Source: an uncultured Lachnospiraceae bacterium
GTDB taxonomy: Bacteria; Bacillota; Clostridia; Lachnospirales; Lachnospiraceae
Assembly (NCBI GenBank): GCA_910588655.1
Contig: CAJUPJ010000006.1
Span: forward strand, 1 to 64,000
DNA: 64,000 bases
Direction of reading: 5' to 3'
Shown here: positions 27,404-37,260 of the stretch, one piece after another
How the letters are laid out: every line of letters begins with the position of its first letter
Numbering within the stretch: the first letter of the stretch is position 1
The notes under the pieces: model-generated
Seen by the model: only the letters and a program-made list of their open reading frames with translations
Told to the model about the DNA's origin: nothing
The model's database searches: none
Made by a program: the position numbers and the translations under genes

Positions 27404-28654
27404 ATGGATTATATAAGCCAGTTAGGGGAAAATGCAAGAAAATCCAAAGCAAGTATTGCAAATGCAAGTACAAAGGATAAAAACCATATTCTTGAAGTAA
27501 TTGCATCAAATCTTTTAGATAATACAGAACGTATACTTGAAAGCAATAAAAAAGACCTGGAAAGTGCAAAAGAAAATGGCATATCTGATGCAATGTCAGA
27601 CCGGTTAAGGCTTACAGAAGGGCGTATTAAAGATATGTCAGATGCGTGCAGGGAGCTTATAGCTTTAAAAGACCCTGTGGGGGAAGTGCTTGAAGGCAGT
27701 GTACGCCCGAATGGAATGAGGATTACAAAGACAAGAGTGCCTATGGGTGTAATTGGAATTATATATGAGTCAAGGCCAAATGTAACAGTTGATGCAGCAA
27801 CCCTTTGTATTAAAAGCGGTAATGCTGTAATACTGCGCGGAGGCAAGGAAGCAATTAATTCAAATAAAGTATTAATGGATATTATGCGTGAATCAGTAGC
27901 AGAGTACGGTTTCCCAATGGATATAGTACAGCTTGTATGTGATACTTCAAGAGAAACAGCTTCTGCAATGATGAAAGCAAATGGTTATATAGATGTACTT
28001 ATACCACGTGGAGGCAAGGGGCTTATTAATGCTGTTGTAAATAATGCAACAGTTCCTGTTATTGAAACAGGAAGCGGCAACTGCCATATTTACATAGACA
28101 ATACTTTAGACCTGGATATGGCTGTTAATATTACTGATAACGGCAAAACCCAGAGGCCAAGTGTGTGCAATGCGCTAGAAACATGCCTTGTGCACAAAGG
28201 AATTGCAGAAACATTCCTTCCATTGCTTAAGGAAAGGCTTGACAGGCATAATGTTGAGTTAAGGGGATGCAGTGAAACAATGCGTATTCTTGGCGGCAGC
28301 GTAAAACCTGCCACAGAGGAGGACTATGCAACAGAATATAATGATTATATATTAGCAATAAAAGTAGTGGAAAATATAGAAGAGGCAATAGCACATATTA
28401 GCAAATATTCCACAGGACATTCAGAATGTATTATTACACAGGATATTTCCAATGCAGAGAAATTCCAGAAAGAGGTTGATTCTGCATGTGTATATGTAAA
28501 CTGTTCTACAAGATTTACAGATGGCAACGAATTTGGTTTTGGTGCAGAGATAGGTATTTCCACACAGAGGCTTCATGCAAGAGGGCCTATGGGGCTTAAT
28601 GAGCTTACAACATTCAAATACCTTATAAATGGCAGCGGGCAGACCAGGGATTAA
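27404..28654 (+). CDS. proA: Gamma-glutamyl phosphate reductase
   Basis: Reduces gamma-glutamyl phosphate to glutamate semialdehyde in proline synthesis, using NADPH. It is 416 aa, the usual length. The aldehyde-dehydrogenase-like catalytic Cys lies in RPSVCNALETCLVH, and MGVIGIIYESRPNVT and ETGSGNCHIYID are characteristic. The ATG follows AAAGGTGG. The usual neighbour proB (glutamate 5-kinase) is not in this window. The glycosyltransferase gene begins 4 bases after its stop. Confidence 0.94.
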   Translation: MDYISQLGENARKSKASIANASTKDKNHILEVIASNLLDNTERILESNKKDLESAKENGISDAMSDRLRLTEGRIKDMSDACRELIALKDPVGEVLEGSVRPNGMRITKTRVPMGVIGIIYESRPNVTVDAATLCIKSGNAVILRGGKEAINSNKVLMDIMRESVAEYGFPMDIVQLVCDTSRETASAMMKANGYIDVLIPRGGKGLINAVVNNATVPVIETGSGNCHIYIDNTLDLDMAVNITDNGKTQRPSVCNALETCLVHKGIAETFLPLLKERLDRHNVELRGCSETMRILGGSVKPATEEDYATEYNDYILAIKVVENIEEAIAHISKYSTGHSECIITQDISNAEKFQKEVDSACVYVNCSTRFTDGNEFGFGAEIGISTQRLHARGPMGLNELTTFKYLINGSGQTRD

Positions 28655-28658
28655 TATA

Positions 28659-29813
28659 ATGAAATTTTTAATATACAGATGGCAGGCATATAACCAGGCA
28701 TCACTTGAAGATGCGTTAATAAGCCTTGGGCATGAAACAGATACATTTACATGTGAGATAGATAACCCGGAAGAAGATGCAGAATTTGAAGGGAAAATGG
28801 ATGCTTATCTTAAATGCCATAATTATGATGCAATAATATCAATAAATTATTTTCCAGTAATAGCTAAATCATGTAACAGGGCAGGCTGTAAATATATTGC
28901 ATGGACATGTGACAGTCCTATGCTTACGCTTTATACAAGGTCAGTTTTCCTGCCATGTAATTATATATTTGTATTTGACCTGCAGGTTTACTGTGAATTT
29001 AAGGCAAGGGGAGTTAAAAATATATGGTACATGCCTCTTGCTGCTGATACTGCCAGGAATAATTATATTTTAGGCATGACGCCTGTAAAGGATTACCATG
29101 CAGATATTTCATTTGTTGGAAGTCTTTATGAAAAAAACCGTTATGATGAAATGGTTAATATGCCTCCTTATATACGTGGTTATTTTGATGCGCTTATAAA
29201 TGTCCAGATGGAAACCTATGGTGACAATTTCCTTGAAAGGATGCTTGCCGATATAGAAGAACAGCTTGAGGGAGGTGCAGTAAATATATCAGGTGATGAA
29301 TTTACTGGCACACCTTCACTTATAGTAGCAAATACAACACTTGGAATGAAACTTGCTTCACTCGAACGCAGGAAAATATTAAACATGGTGTCAAGAAAAT
29401 TTAAAAATACCAGGATATATACAGGAAGCAGTACAGAAGACATGCCATTTATACAAAATATGGGCAAAGCAGATTATATATATGAAATGCCACATGTATT
29501 CAGGCAGTCGGCAATTAACTTAAATATAACACTTAGGAATATAAAAACAGGAATTCCATTAAGAATATGGGATATACTGGCAGCAGGCGGGTTTGTGCTG
29601 ACAAACTTCCAGGCAGAGCTGCCAGACTTCTTTGAACAGGGCAGGCATCTTGTATGGTATGATTCACATAGTGACATGATGGATAAGATAGAATATTACC
29701 TGGAACATGAAAAAGAAAGGAAAGAAATTGCAAAAGAAGGGAATATGCTGGTACAGCAAAAACATACAACCCAAATAAGGGTGGAGGAAATTTTAAAGAT
29801 TGTGTATTGTTGA
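28659..29813 (+). CDS. CgeB/DUF3880-type glycosyltransferase family protein
   Basis: A 384-aa protein with an N-terminal DUF3880-like Rossmann half (MKFLIYRWQAYNQASLEDAL) and a C-terminal GT-B half of the Glyco_trans_1_2 type (FRQSAINLNITLRNIKTGIPLRIWDILAAGG). Such proteins modify spores, flagella or surface polymers; the substrate is unknown. It starts 4 bases after the proA stop with AGGGA overlapping it, so it is co-transcribed. No membrane segment is seen. The palindrome pair at 29.8-30.6 kb follows. Confidence 0.82.
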   Translation: MKFLIYRWQAYNQASLEDALISLGHETDTFTCEIDNPEEDAEFEGKMDAYLKCHNYDAIISINYFPVIAKSCNRAGCKYIAWTCDSPMLTLYTRSVFLPCNYIFVFDLQVYCEFKARGVKNIWYMPLAADTARNNYILGMTPVKDYHADISFVGSLYEKNRYDEMVNMPPYIRGYFDALINVQMETYGDNFLERMLADIEEQLEGGAVNISGDEFTGTPSLIVANTTLGMKLASLERRKILNMVSRKFKNTRIYTGSSTEDMPFIQNMGKADYIYEMPHVFRQSAINLNITLRNIKTGIPLRIWDILAAGGFVLTNFQAELPDFFEQGRHLVWYDSHSDMMDKIEYYLEHEKERKEIAKEGNMLVQQKHTTQIRVEEILKIVYC

Positions 29814-29825
29814 CGGACGCAAAGA

Positions 29826-30206
29826 CCAGTGTTTAAATATAATAATTGCCATTCAGGGCACGTTTGCGCTATGGTGCAATGTTATTAAGTTAAGAAAAGA
29901 TGTTGGAAAATTACATGTGCTGGGTGTGCTGGCAAATCCAAAGTGCCTTCCATGAAAACAGCACGCTTTCGCTTGAACTCGCACGCAATGGTGCATAAAG
30001 CCCTTAATGTTCCTACGGAACATTTTAGTACAGGGCTTAAGCACCAGCGGCTTCGTACAGCTTTTTCATGGAAGCACATTTGGAATTTGCCAGCAATCTA
30101 CACTTTGGTAATTTATAAACAAATTTCACCTAAACTCTTAACTAAATGACATTGCGCTACTGTACTGTAGTGCCCATTCATGGCAAATATTATATTTAAA
30201 CATTGG
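29826..30206 (+). repeat. Large nested palindrome, copy U3
   Basis: A 381-base hairpin just after the glycosyltransferase. The outer arms are CAGTGTTTAAATATAATAAT (from 29827) and the near-complement ending AAACATTG (30205). Then GGCAAATCCAAAGTGCCTTCC pairs on the other arm with the GGAAGCACATTTGGAATTTGCC region, and the centre is AATGTTCC TAC GGAACATT (about 30006-30024). It has the same orientation as U1, U5 and U8. Confidence 0.85.
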
Positions 30207-30275
30207 AAAAATGCTGTCTTTGACAATAATACATCTTTAAAATTACCAGGGGAAAAATAATATTCAGGCTAAAGT

Positions 30276-30326
30276 CCAGGCAGAGAATATATTTTGGTGT
30301 GTAAATTCTGTCTGCCCTGTTTTTTT
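30276..30326 (+). terminator. Terminator-like hairpin between U3 and U4
   Basis: CCAGGCAGAGAAT (from 30276) pairs imperfectly with ATTCTGTCTGCCCTG (ending about 30319), followed by a run of seven T. It would end any transcript through U3. Confidence 0.6.
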
Positions 30327-30434
30327 GGGTTTATTGTATGTTTAAATTTAACTGGATTTTTTGTTTATTTTTGCTGTGTATGTTAGTTTTTGTATGTAGT
30401 GGCATGTTTTTTATTTTATCCAGAGAGTATATTT

Positions 30435-30601
30435 CCTGGCAATTTTTCAAATGTGGTTTTAGTGGGAAGCTGTTTGAAGCCGCTGGTGCTTAAGCCCTGT
30501 CTTAAAATGTTCCGTAGGAACATTAAGGGCTTTATGCATCCATTGCGTGCTTCAACCAAGCGGAAGCGTGCTTCCAATAAAACCACTTTGAAATTGCCAG
30601 G
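30435..30601 (-). repeat. Short nested palindrome, copy U4
   Basis: A 167-base copy in opposite orientation to U3 that has lost the outer TTAGTTAAG layer. CCTGGCAATTT (from 30435) pairs with AAATTGCCAGG (ending 30601). The arm GGTTTTAGTGGGAAGC (30455-30470) pairs with GCTTCCAATAAAACC (30570-30584), a sequence not found in other copies. The core AATGTTCC...GGAACATT is retained. Confidence 0.8.
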
Positions 30602-30691
30602 TTCAATAAACTATATAAAACAGTAAAACCAATAAACCACATAAAATATAAACAATAAACTATAAAATAAACCAAAAGGGAGGGAATTTAT

Positions 30692-31966
30692 ATGGAATTA
30701 AACAACACATTACAGGGCGACAGAATACATATCGCAATTCTGGGAAGAAGGAATGTGGGCAAGTCAAGCATTATTAACGCCATTACAGGACAGGATATTG
30801 CAATTGTTTCCGATATTAAGGGCACTACTACCGACCCTGTTTCAAAGGCTATGGAAATTCTTCCGCTTGGTGCATGCATGCTTACAGATACACCAGGGCT
30901 TGACGATTATGGGGAACTTGGTGCGAAAAGGGTTGAAAAGACCATTAAGGTTCTGGATAAGACAGATATTGCACTGGTTGTTGCAGATATATCTTCCCTT
31001 ACCTGCCGCGATTTAAACAGCAAGTATGGCATGTCCCCGGATGAGGAACAGCTTGTTTCACTTATTGAAGAAAAGAAACTTCCATATATTATTGTGCTTA
31101 ACCAGACTGACCGCCTTGACCTTGAAAAGACAGAGGAGATACGCGGAATTATTGCTGCTAAAAATCCTGGCATACCTGTCCAGCTTATAAGCACTATGGA
31201 GAAAACTGGCATTGAGGGACTTAAGGATGCAATTGCGCTATTAGTGCCAGAACCTTCTGCAAAGCTTGATATTACAGGAGACCTTGTAAGTGAAAATGAA
31301 ATTGCAGTCCTTGTAACACCAATTGACTCTTCTGCGCCCAAGGGAAGGCTTATTATGCCGCAGCAGCAGGTAATAAGGGATTTACTTGATAATGGTGCTA
31401 TTGCTGTTGTTACACAAGTGCCAGGGCTTAAAGGCGTATTAGAGAGGCTTGGGGACAGTGTTAAAATTGTTATAACTGACTCACAGGCATTTAAGGAGGT
31501 TGCAGCATTAGTACCAGAACATATCCCGCTTACATCATTTTCAATTCTTTTTGCAAGGCATAAGGGCAATTTAAAGAAACTTGCAGAGGGGGCGGCGGCT
31601 GTGAATAACCTTAAAGATGGTGATAAAGTCCTTATAGCAGAAGGATGCACACACAGACGCCAGTGTGAGGATATTGGTACAGTTAAGATACCAAAGTGGC
31701 TTAAGGAATGTTCAGGCAAAGAACTTATTATAGAAACATGCAGTGGACAGGATTTTCCAAAGGATTTGCCAGAATATGCGCTTATAATACATTGTGGGGG
31801 CTGTACCCTTACTGAAAGGGAAATGAAACACAGGATATTGTGTGCCTCAGGGCAGGGAGTACCTATTGTAAATTATGGGATATTTATTGCATATGTTAAT
31901 GGGATTTTAAAAAGAAGTGTAAATATGTTTCCTTCGGTTAGCAAGGTTTTTATGGATAATAAATAA
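30692..31966 (+). CDS. hydF: [FeFe]-hydrogenase maturation GTPase HydF
   Basis: The scaffold GTPase on which the H-cluster subcluster is assembled and delivered to hydrogenase, 424 aa. The N-terminal GTPase domain has GRRNVGKSS (P-loop), DTPG and NQTD. The C-terminal part binds a [4Fe-4S] cluster through Cys319 and the H367-C368-x2-C371 motif (HCGGC), as in the family. GGGAGGG precedes the ATG. HydG lies 26 kb away at 56482-57900 and HydE is not in the window, so the maturases are scattered. This predicts a [FeFe]-hydrogenase elsewhere in the genome. Confidence 0.94.
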   Translation: MELNNTLQGDRIHIAILGRRNVGKSSIINAITGQDIAIVSDIKGTTTDPVSKAMEILPLGACMLTDTPGLDDYGELGAKRVEKTIKVLDKTDIALVVADISSLTCRDLNSKYGMSPDEEQLVSLIEEKKLPYIIVLNQTDRLDLEKTEEIRGIIAAKNPGIPVQLISTMEKTGIEGLKDAIALLVPEPSAKLDITGDLVSENEIAVLVTPIDSSAPKGRLIMPQQQVIRDLLDNGAIAVVTQVPGLKGVLERLGDSVKIVITDSQAFKEVAALVPEHIPLTSFSILFARHKGNLKKLAEGAAAVNNLKDGDKVLIAEGCTHRRQCEDIGTVKIPKWLKECSGKELIIETCSGQDFPKDLPEYALIIHCGGCTLTEREMKHRILCASGQGVPIVNYGIFIAYVNGILKRSVNMFPSVSKVFMDNK

Positions 31967-31984
31967 TAAATAAGGCGGGAGTAT

Positions 31985-33046
31985 ATGCAGAAAAAAAAGT
32001 ATTATTTAAACATTATTTTTATGGTTGTACTGCTTGGACTTGTATTTTATGTTATTTTAAAGGAAGAAGATATAGATGAAATACTGGATGCATTAAAGGG
32101 TGCAAGTATTGTATTTATGCTTTGGGCGGCAGCAGCGGGGCTTATGTATGTTGTAATGGAGGGTGTTTCCATACAAATTATTCTTGTTTCGCTGGGATGC
32201 AGGACTAATATCTTTAAATGCGTAAAATATTCTTTTATAGGTTTTTTCTTTAACGCAATTACGCCTTCCGCTACTGGCGGACAGCCTATGCAGGTGCTTT
32301 ATATGAATAATGATGGGATAAATATGGGTGCTTCTTCTGTTACTCTTTTATTCTGGACAGTAATATATAAAATTGCCCTTATAATAACTGAGGGACTTGT
32401 ATTTATATTTATGAACAGCTTTGCAAGGCAGTATATTGGGAAATATATGTGGCTTTTTGTTATTGGGATTATTGTAAATGTAGTTTCAATATTCCTTTAT
32501 TCTATAGTTGTATTTTCAAAGAATGGCGCAAGGAATATTGCATTTTTTGCAACATGGCTTCTCCATAAGCTGCATATTGTTAAACGTAAGGAAAAGATAG
32601 AGAAAAAGCTTGACAAACTTCTGGCATCATATAACGATGGCGCAAAGTATATGCTGTCCCATATGAAAACTGCGGTTATAGTTTTATTTACAACAATTAT
32701 ACAAAGGGTTTCGTATTTTGCAGTAACATGGTTTGTTTATAAAGCACTTGGATGCAGCGGGTATACATGCCTTCAGGTTATTGTATTACAGAGTTTTGTA
32801 TCAGTTTGTATAGATATACTTCCATTTCCAGGCGGTGTTGGCGTAAATGAGGGATTTTTTGTAAGGCTTTTTGCACCAGTAATGGGAAAGAGTACAGCAG
32901 TATCAGCAATGCTTCTTAGCAGGGGTGCAAGCTTTTATGTAATACTTATAGTTAGTGCAGTTATTACAGTTGCAGCACAGATACACCAGATACATATAGA
33001 AAGCAGGAAAGTAAAATTAAGAAACCATAAAGACCGGAGGGAATAA
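31985..33046 (+). CDS. UPF0104 (LPG-synthase/flippase-like) membrane protein
   Basis: A 353-aa polytopic membrane protein with about 8 hydrophobic segments, of the lysylphosphatidylglycerol-synthase transmembrane (AglD/MprF N-terminal) family. The typical SFIGFFFNAITPSATGGQP and LPFPGGVGVNEGFF motifs are present. There is no attached aminoacyl-transferase domain, so it is a putative lipid flippase, not a synthase. It lies 18 bases after hydF, and its stop shares an A with the ATG of the yigZ gene. A paralogue at 36193-37221 has the same two motifs. Confidence 0.88.
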   Translation: MQKKKYYLNIIFMVVLLGLVFYVILKEEDIDEILDALKGASIVFMLWAAAAGLMYVVMEGVSIQIILVSLGCRTNIFKCVKYSFIGFFFNAITPSATGGQPMQVLYMNNDGINMGASSVTLLFWTVIYKIALIITEGLVFIFMNSFARQYIGKYMWLFVIGIIVNVVSIFLYSIVVFSKNGARNIAFFATWLLHKLHIVKRKEKIEKKLDKLLASYNDGAKYMLSHMKTAVIVLFTTIIQRVSYFAVTWFVYKALGCSGYTCLQVIVLQSFVSVCIDILPFPGGVGVNEGFFVRLFAPVMGKSTAVSAMLLSRGASFYVILIVSAVITVAAQIHQIHIESRKVKLRNHKDRRE

Positions 33047-33693
33047 TGGCAGGTTATAAAATTGTATATAGTGGCGGAAGCAGTGAAATTGTTGAGAAAA
33101 AATCCCGGTTTATTGCTAATGTTTTTCCTGTAGAAAGTGAAGAAGATGCTGGCAGGATAATCGGTGAAACTAAAAAGAAATACTGGGATGCCAGGCATAA
33201 TTGCTATGCCTATATTATTGGGGAAAATCCTGGTATAAGCAAATGCAGTGATGATGGTGAGCCGTCAGGAACTGCCGGCAAACCAATTTTAGAAGTGCTT
33301 TCAGGTACAGGCGTATGTAATGTTCTGCTAATTGTTACCAGGTATTTTGGAGGGACGCTGCTTGGCACAGGAGGGCTTGTCAGGGCTTATTCCAGCGCTG
33401 CTAAGGCAGGGCTTGCAGAGAGCAGGGTTATAACAAAAGAAGCTGGTAAAAGGGTTATACTTGAAACAGGCTATGATGGCATAGGTAAAATACAATATAT
33501 TGTTTCACAGATGGGACTTGCTGTTATTGATACAAGATATAGTGATAAAACAGAGATGGAACTTGCTGTTTCTTTAAGTGATACAGAACCGTTTATTAAA
33601 AAAATTACAGAAGCAACATCAGGGCAGGTAAAAATTAATGCAGATGATGATATATATTTTGCAGTTATAGACCAGAAAATTGTTATGTTTTAA
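33046..33693 (+). CDS. yigZ: YigZ/IMPACT family protein
   Basis: A 215-aa cytosolic UPF0029 protein. The N-terminal IMPACT domain shows KKSRFIANV, SDDGEPSGTAGKP and RYFGGTLLGTGGLVRAYSS, followed by a small C-terminal ferredoxin-like domain. Bacterial members bind nucleic acid, possibly at the ribosome; the precise role is unsettled. The ATG overlaps the preceding stop by one base (TAATGG) with GGAGG upstream. Confidence 0.9.
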   Translation: MAGYKIVYSGGSSEIVEKKSRFIANVFPVESEEDAGRIIGETKKKYWDARHNCYAYIIGENPGISKCSDDGEPSGTAGKPILEVLSGTGVCNVLLIVTRYFGGTLLGTGGLVRAYSSAAKAGLAESRVITKEAGKRVILETGYDGIGKIQYIVSQMGLAVIDTRYSDKTEMELAVSLSDTEPFIKKITEATSGQVKINADDDIYFAVIDQKIVMF

Positions 33694-33720
33694 CACTACC
33701 AGGCAGTATGGGGGATTGTA

Positions 33721-35046
33721 ATGGATTTATTTGATTATATGAGGGATATGGACAAGGAAAAGGAGTCACCGCTTGCATCAAGGCTGCGTCCCCAGTCGCT
33801 TGATGAAGTTGTAGGGCAGGAGCATATTGCCGGGAAGGATAAGCTTTTATACAGGGCAATTAAAGCAGACAAGCTTGGTTCTGTTATATTTTATGGGCCG
33901 CCTGGTACTGGAAAGACAACTCTGGCTAAAGTTATCGCTAATACAACAAGTGCTGTATTTACACAGATTAATGCAACATCTGCCGGCAAAAAGGATATGG
34001 AAGAGGTTATACAGAAAGCAAAAGATAATGCGGGAATGTATGGCAGGAAAACCATTTTATTTGTGGATGAAATACACAGGTTTAATAAGGGGCAGCAGGA
34101 TTACCTTCTGCCATTTGTTGAAGACGGCACAATAATTCTGATAGGAGCGACTACTGAAAACCCGTATTTTGAAGTAAACAGTGCACTTGTTTCACGCTCA
34201 ATACTTTTTGAATTAAAACCATTGTCTGATGATAATATAAAGACTTTACTGCTGCGTGCGGTAAATGACTGTAATAAGGGAATGGGGACGTATAAGGCAG
34301 AAATTGATAATGATGCACTGGATTTCCTGGCTGATGTATCTGGCGGTGATGCCAGGCTTGCGCTTAATGCTGTTGAACTTGCAGTCCTTACAACGCCACG
34401 CAGTGATGATGGAATAATACACATTACACTTGGTGTTGCATCAGAGTGTATACAGAAAAGGGTTGTAAGATATGATAAAAACGGGGATAACCATTATGAT
34501 GTGGTTTCTGCATTTATAAAAAGCATGAGGGGCTCAGACCCTGACGCTGCTATATATTATCTTGCAAGGATGCTGTATGCTGGTGAGGATGTCAGGTTTA
34601 TTGCAAGAAGGATAATGATTTGTGCGGCAGAGGATGTATCAAATGCAGACCCGCAGGCACTGGTGGTTGCAGTTAGTGCGGCACAGGCTGTTGAAAGGGT
34701 TGGCATGCCAGAAAGCCAGATAATACTTGCACAGGCTGTTTCATATGTTGCAAGTGCGCCTAAAAGCAATTCAGCAGTAAATGCAATAGGCAAGGCAATG
34801 GAAATTGTTAAAAATGAAAAGGCAGGTGCAGTACCGCCGCACCTTATGGACTCACATTATAAAGGGGCAAAGGAACTGGGGCATGGCATTGGTTATAAAT
34901 ATGCCCACAATTACCCAAAACATTATGTAAAACAGCAGTACCTTCCAGATAATATTGAGGGAATGAGGTTTTACATTCCTTCAGATAATGGTTATGAAAG
35001 AAATATACAAGAATATTTCAGGTATATACACACACAGGAAGAGTAA
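33721..35046 (+). CDS. rarA: Replication-associated recombination protein A (RarA/MgsA)
   Basis: An AAA+ ATPase of 441 aa, related to clamp-loader subunits, that acts at stalled replication forks. Walker A is YGPPGTGKTT, Walker B is FVDEIHRFNKGQQD, and sensor 1 is GATTENPYF. The C-terminal region VPPHLMDSHYKGAKELGHG and HYVKQQYLP is characteristic. It lies 27 bases after yigZ and is co-transcribed. Confidence 0.93.
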   Translation: MDLFDYMRDMDKEKESPLASRLRPQSLDEVVGQEHIAGKDKLLYRAIKADKLGSVIFYGPPGTGKTTLAKVIANTTSAVFTQINATSAGKKDMEEVIQKAKDNAGMYGRKTILFVDEIHRFNKGQQDYLLPFVEDGTIILIGATTENPYFEVNSALVSRSILFELKPLSDDNIKTLLLRAVNDCNKGMGTYKAEIDNDALDFLADVSGGDARLALNAVELAVLTTPRSDDGIIHITLGVASECIQKRVVRYDKNGDNHYDVVSAFIKSMRGSDPDAAIYYLARMLYAGEDVRFIARRIMICAAEDVSNADPQALVVAVSAAQAVERVGMPESQIILAQAVSYVASAPKSNSAVNAIGKAMEIVKNEKAGAVPPHLMDSHYKGAKELGHGIGYKYAHNYPKHYVKQQYLPDNIEGMRFYIPSDNGYERNIQEYFRYIHTQEE

Positions 35047-35064
35047 GAAAGGCATGGTGTTTAT

Positions 35065-35295
35065 ATGGCAAAGCTTAAAAAAATATTTGCAATTGCAGGC
35101 GTGGTGCTGCTGCTTGGTATGTATCTTCTTACATTTATATCTGCAATATTAGCAACACCTAATACACATTCGCTGTTTTTAGGAAGCCTTGCAGCAACAA
35201 TTATTGTACCAATATTTTTATATGCATATACATTAATATATAAAGTTGTATATAAGGACAAAGGAAAACAGGAGAATACAGGAGAAAAGGATTAG
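35065..35295 (+). CDS. Small membrane protein (76 aa), hypothetical
   Basis: Two hydrophobic helices (about residues 8-29 and 40-60) with a basic, charged C-terminal tail. It is 18 bases after rarA and ends just before a strong hairpin, so it is the last gene of the hydF-rarA run. A start with a modest ribosome site (GAAAGG) is present. Similar small two-helix proteins occur after rarA in related bacteria as far as I recall. Function unknown. Confidence 0.65.
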   Translation: MAKLKKIFAIAGVVLLLGMYLLTFISAILATPNTHSLFLGSLAATIIVPIFLYAYTLIYKVVYKDKGKQENTGEKD

Positions 35296-35301
35296 GAAAC
35301 G

Positions 35302-35341
35302 GTTGTAATGAAGCCTTAATAAAGATTAAGGTTTCATTACA
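35302..35341 (+). terminator. Strong hairpin ending the hydF-rarA transcript
   Basis: TTGTAATGAA (35302-35311) pairs with TTCATTACAA (35332-35341), and the inner CCTTAAT/ATTAAGG also pairs. The stem is about 18 base pairs with a four-base loop. A second hairpin (CAGGAA/TTCCTG with outer GTGCAG/CTGCAC, about 35400-35452) stands between it and the next gene and may be a leader structure. Confidence 0.65.
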
Positions 35342-35489
35342 AAATGCTTAAAGGGCTTGTAGCATATATGCCTGCTGTGTTAATATAATCTATGGAAGGG
35401 TGTGCAGCCTGTTATGGCAGGAATAATAGTTCCTGTTGTACAGCCTGCACGTTAAAGATTAAACATATTCCCAGCGGAGGATTAGTTTT

Positions 35490-36224
35490 ATGCATAACAG
35501 GTTAGGACATTGGTATGAAGCATATATTGGAAAGGTAATTCCAAGATATGCGTTTTTTTCTGTTATATTCTGCTTTGTTTTTAACTCTCTGGTATATACT
35601 GGTACACAGATTTTAATGAAGAATTCAAAACACTATGACTTATCAACCTCATTTGACTATAGCGTGCAATTTGTACCAGAATGGGTATTGGTTTATGTTG
35701 TATGTTTTGCCTTTTGGGCAGTTAATTATATAATAATTACACGTGAAGGACGTGATGAGTGGTTTAAATTTGCAACAGCAGATTATCTTTCAAGAATAAT
35801 ATGCATGGTATTTTTTATAATTATGCCAACTACTAATATCAGGCCTGAAGTTACAGGTAATGGATTTGCAGACAATATTATGAAATTTATTTATATGGCA
35901 GACCCTGCAACAAACCTTTTCCCGTCAATACACTGTCTTGTAAGCTGGTTCTGTTATATAGGCATAAGGGGAAGGCAGAATATACCATTGTGGTACAGGG
36001 GATTTTCGTGTATATTTGCTATATTGGTTTTTATATCTACGCAATTTACAAAACAGCATTATATAGCTGATGTAATTGCAGGGGTACTTATTGCAGAAAT
36101 CTGTTTTTGTATAGGAAGGCGCACAAATTTATATAAAAAAACCGGTAAAATTTTTGACAAACTGAATTCAAAAGTTTTTGGGGATATTATTTATGACAGG
36201 GAAGAAGAACAGGAATATTTTTAA
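35490..36224 (+). CDS. PAP2-family membrane phosphatase
   Basis: A 244-aa membrane protein with about six hydrophobic segments. The PAP2 motifs are reduced but visible: NLFPSIHCLVSW (motif 2) and TKQHYIADVIAG (motif 3); the first motif (KxxxxxxRP) is unclear. Such proteins dephosphorylate lipid phosphates or transfer head groups. The next gene starts inside its last 32 bases in another frame, so the two are coupled. The lipid genes downstream (flippase-like, PssA, Psd) suggest membrane lipid work. Confidence 0.8.
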   Translation: MHNRLGHWYEAYIGKVIPRYAFFSVIFCFVFNSLVYTGTQILMKNSKHYDLSTSFDYSVQFVPEWVLVYVVCFAFWAVNYIIITREGRDEWFKFATADYLSRIICMVFFIIMPTTNIRPEVTGNGFADNIMKFIYMADPATNLFPSIHCLVSWFCYIGIRGRQNIPLWYRGFSCIFAILVFISTQFTKQHYIADVIAGVLIAEICFCIGRRTNLYKKTGKIFDKLNSKVFGDIIYDREEEQEYF

Positions 36225-37221
36225 TGCTCTATTTTTAGCTGTAGTATTTATAATAACAATATATTCAGTATTCCATAATGAAGACCTTTCTTCTATTATT
36301 GGCTATATGAAAAACGCAGATATAAAATACTGGTTTGCGGGTGTATTATTTGTAATAGTTTTTATTGAGTGTGAATCTGCGGTTATATACTATATGCTTA
36401 AAGGGCTTGGTGAAAATGTACTGTTTTCACACTGTTGTTTATATTCATTTATAGGTTTTTTCTTCTGCCTTATTACACCATCTGCCACAGGCGGGCAGCC
36501 AGCACAGCTTTATTTTATGAAGAAAGACGGGCTGCCGCTTACAGTGTCCGCTATGGTTCTTGTAATAGTGACAATTACGTATAAAATGGTACTTGTAGCT
36601 ATTGGTGCACTTGTATTTATATTCCGCCCGGCAAGTATTATGTTATATATTAAACCTGTAACTGGATGGTGTGTGCTTGGCATGGTGTTAAATGCCGTAT
36701 GTATAGCTGTAATGTTTATATTTGTATTTAACTCTGTATTTGCTGAAAATACAGCCGCCCTGGTAATAAAGGCAGCCAGCAGGGTATTTAAAATAAGGAA
36801 TGGCGGGAAATATATGGACAGGCTCGCCAAGGCTATGGAACGGTATAAGGACAGTGCAAATTATTTTGCATCGCATAAATTTGTAATATGGAATGTATTC
36901 TGTATAACAACATTCCAGCGCATAATTTTATTTGCTGTAACATATATTGTATGTGTTTCATTTAATACAGCAGACGCAGGTTTTTTTACAATAACAGGGC
37001 TGCAGGCAATGATTTCAGTTGCTGTTGATATGCTTCCCCTTCCAGGCGGAATGGGAATTACAGAGAAGCTGTTTAAGGAAATATTTACCCCTTTATGTGG
37101 TGGAAACCTTGCACTTCCAGTGATGATTGCCAGCAGGGGGATTAGTTATTATACACAGCTTTTTATAAGTGCTGTTATGTCTGTTATTGCATATTTTAAA
37201 CTGGATAGGAAAGCCATCTAA
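36193..37221 (+). CDS. UPF0104 flippase-like membrane protein (paralogue)
   Basis: A 342-aa polytopic protein of the same family as the one at 31985-33046, sharing SFIGFFFCLITPSATGGQP and LPLPGGMGITEKLF. ATG at 36193 was chosen because GGGGA lies 8 bases upstream, within the end of the PAP2 gene. About 8 membrane helices are visible. It is coupled to PAP2 and followed by pssA after 39 bases. The substrate is unknown; lipid transport is inferred from family and context. Confidence 0.87.
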   Translation: MTGKKNRNIFNALFLAVVFIITIYSVFHNEDLSSIIGYMKNADIKYWFAGVLFVIVFIECESAVIYYMLKGLGENVLFSHCCLYSFIGFFFCLITPSATGGQPAQLYFMKKDGLPLTVSAMVLVIVTITYKMVLVAIGALVFIFRPASIMLYIKPVTGWCVLGMVLNAVCIAVMFIFVFNSVFAENTAALVIKAASRVFKIRNGGKYMDRLAKAMERYKDSANYFASHKFVIWNVFCITTFQRIILFAVTYIVCVSFNTADAGFFTITGLQAMISVAVDMLPLPGGMGITEKLFKEIFTPLCGGNLALPVMIASRGISYYTQLFISAVMSVIAYFKLDRKAI

Positions 37222-37260
37222 ACACTGGCATCATAATATACAGAAAAGGAATACAATAAG

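Noticed and set aside
30907..31719. Open frame of 270 codons on the minus strand opposite hydF
   Set aside because: HydF motifs are unambiguous on the plus strand; the antisense product has low-complexity Ser-rich composition and no ribosome site.
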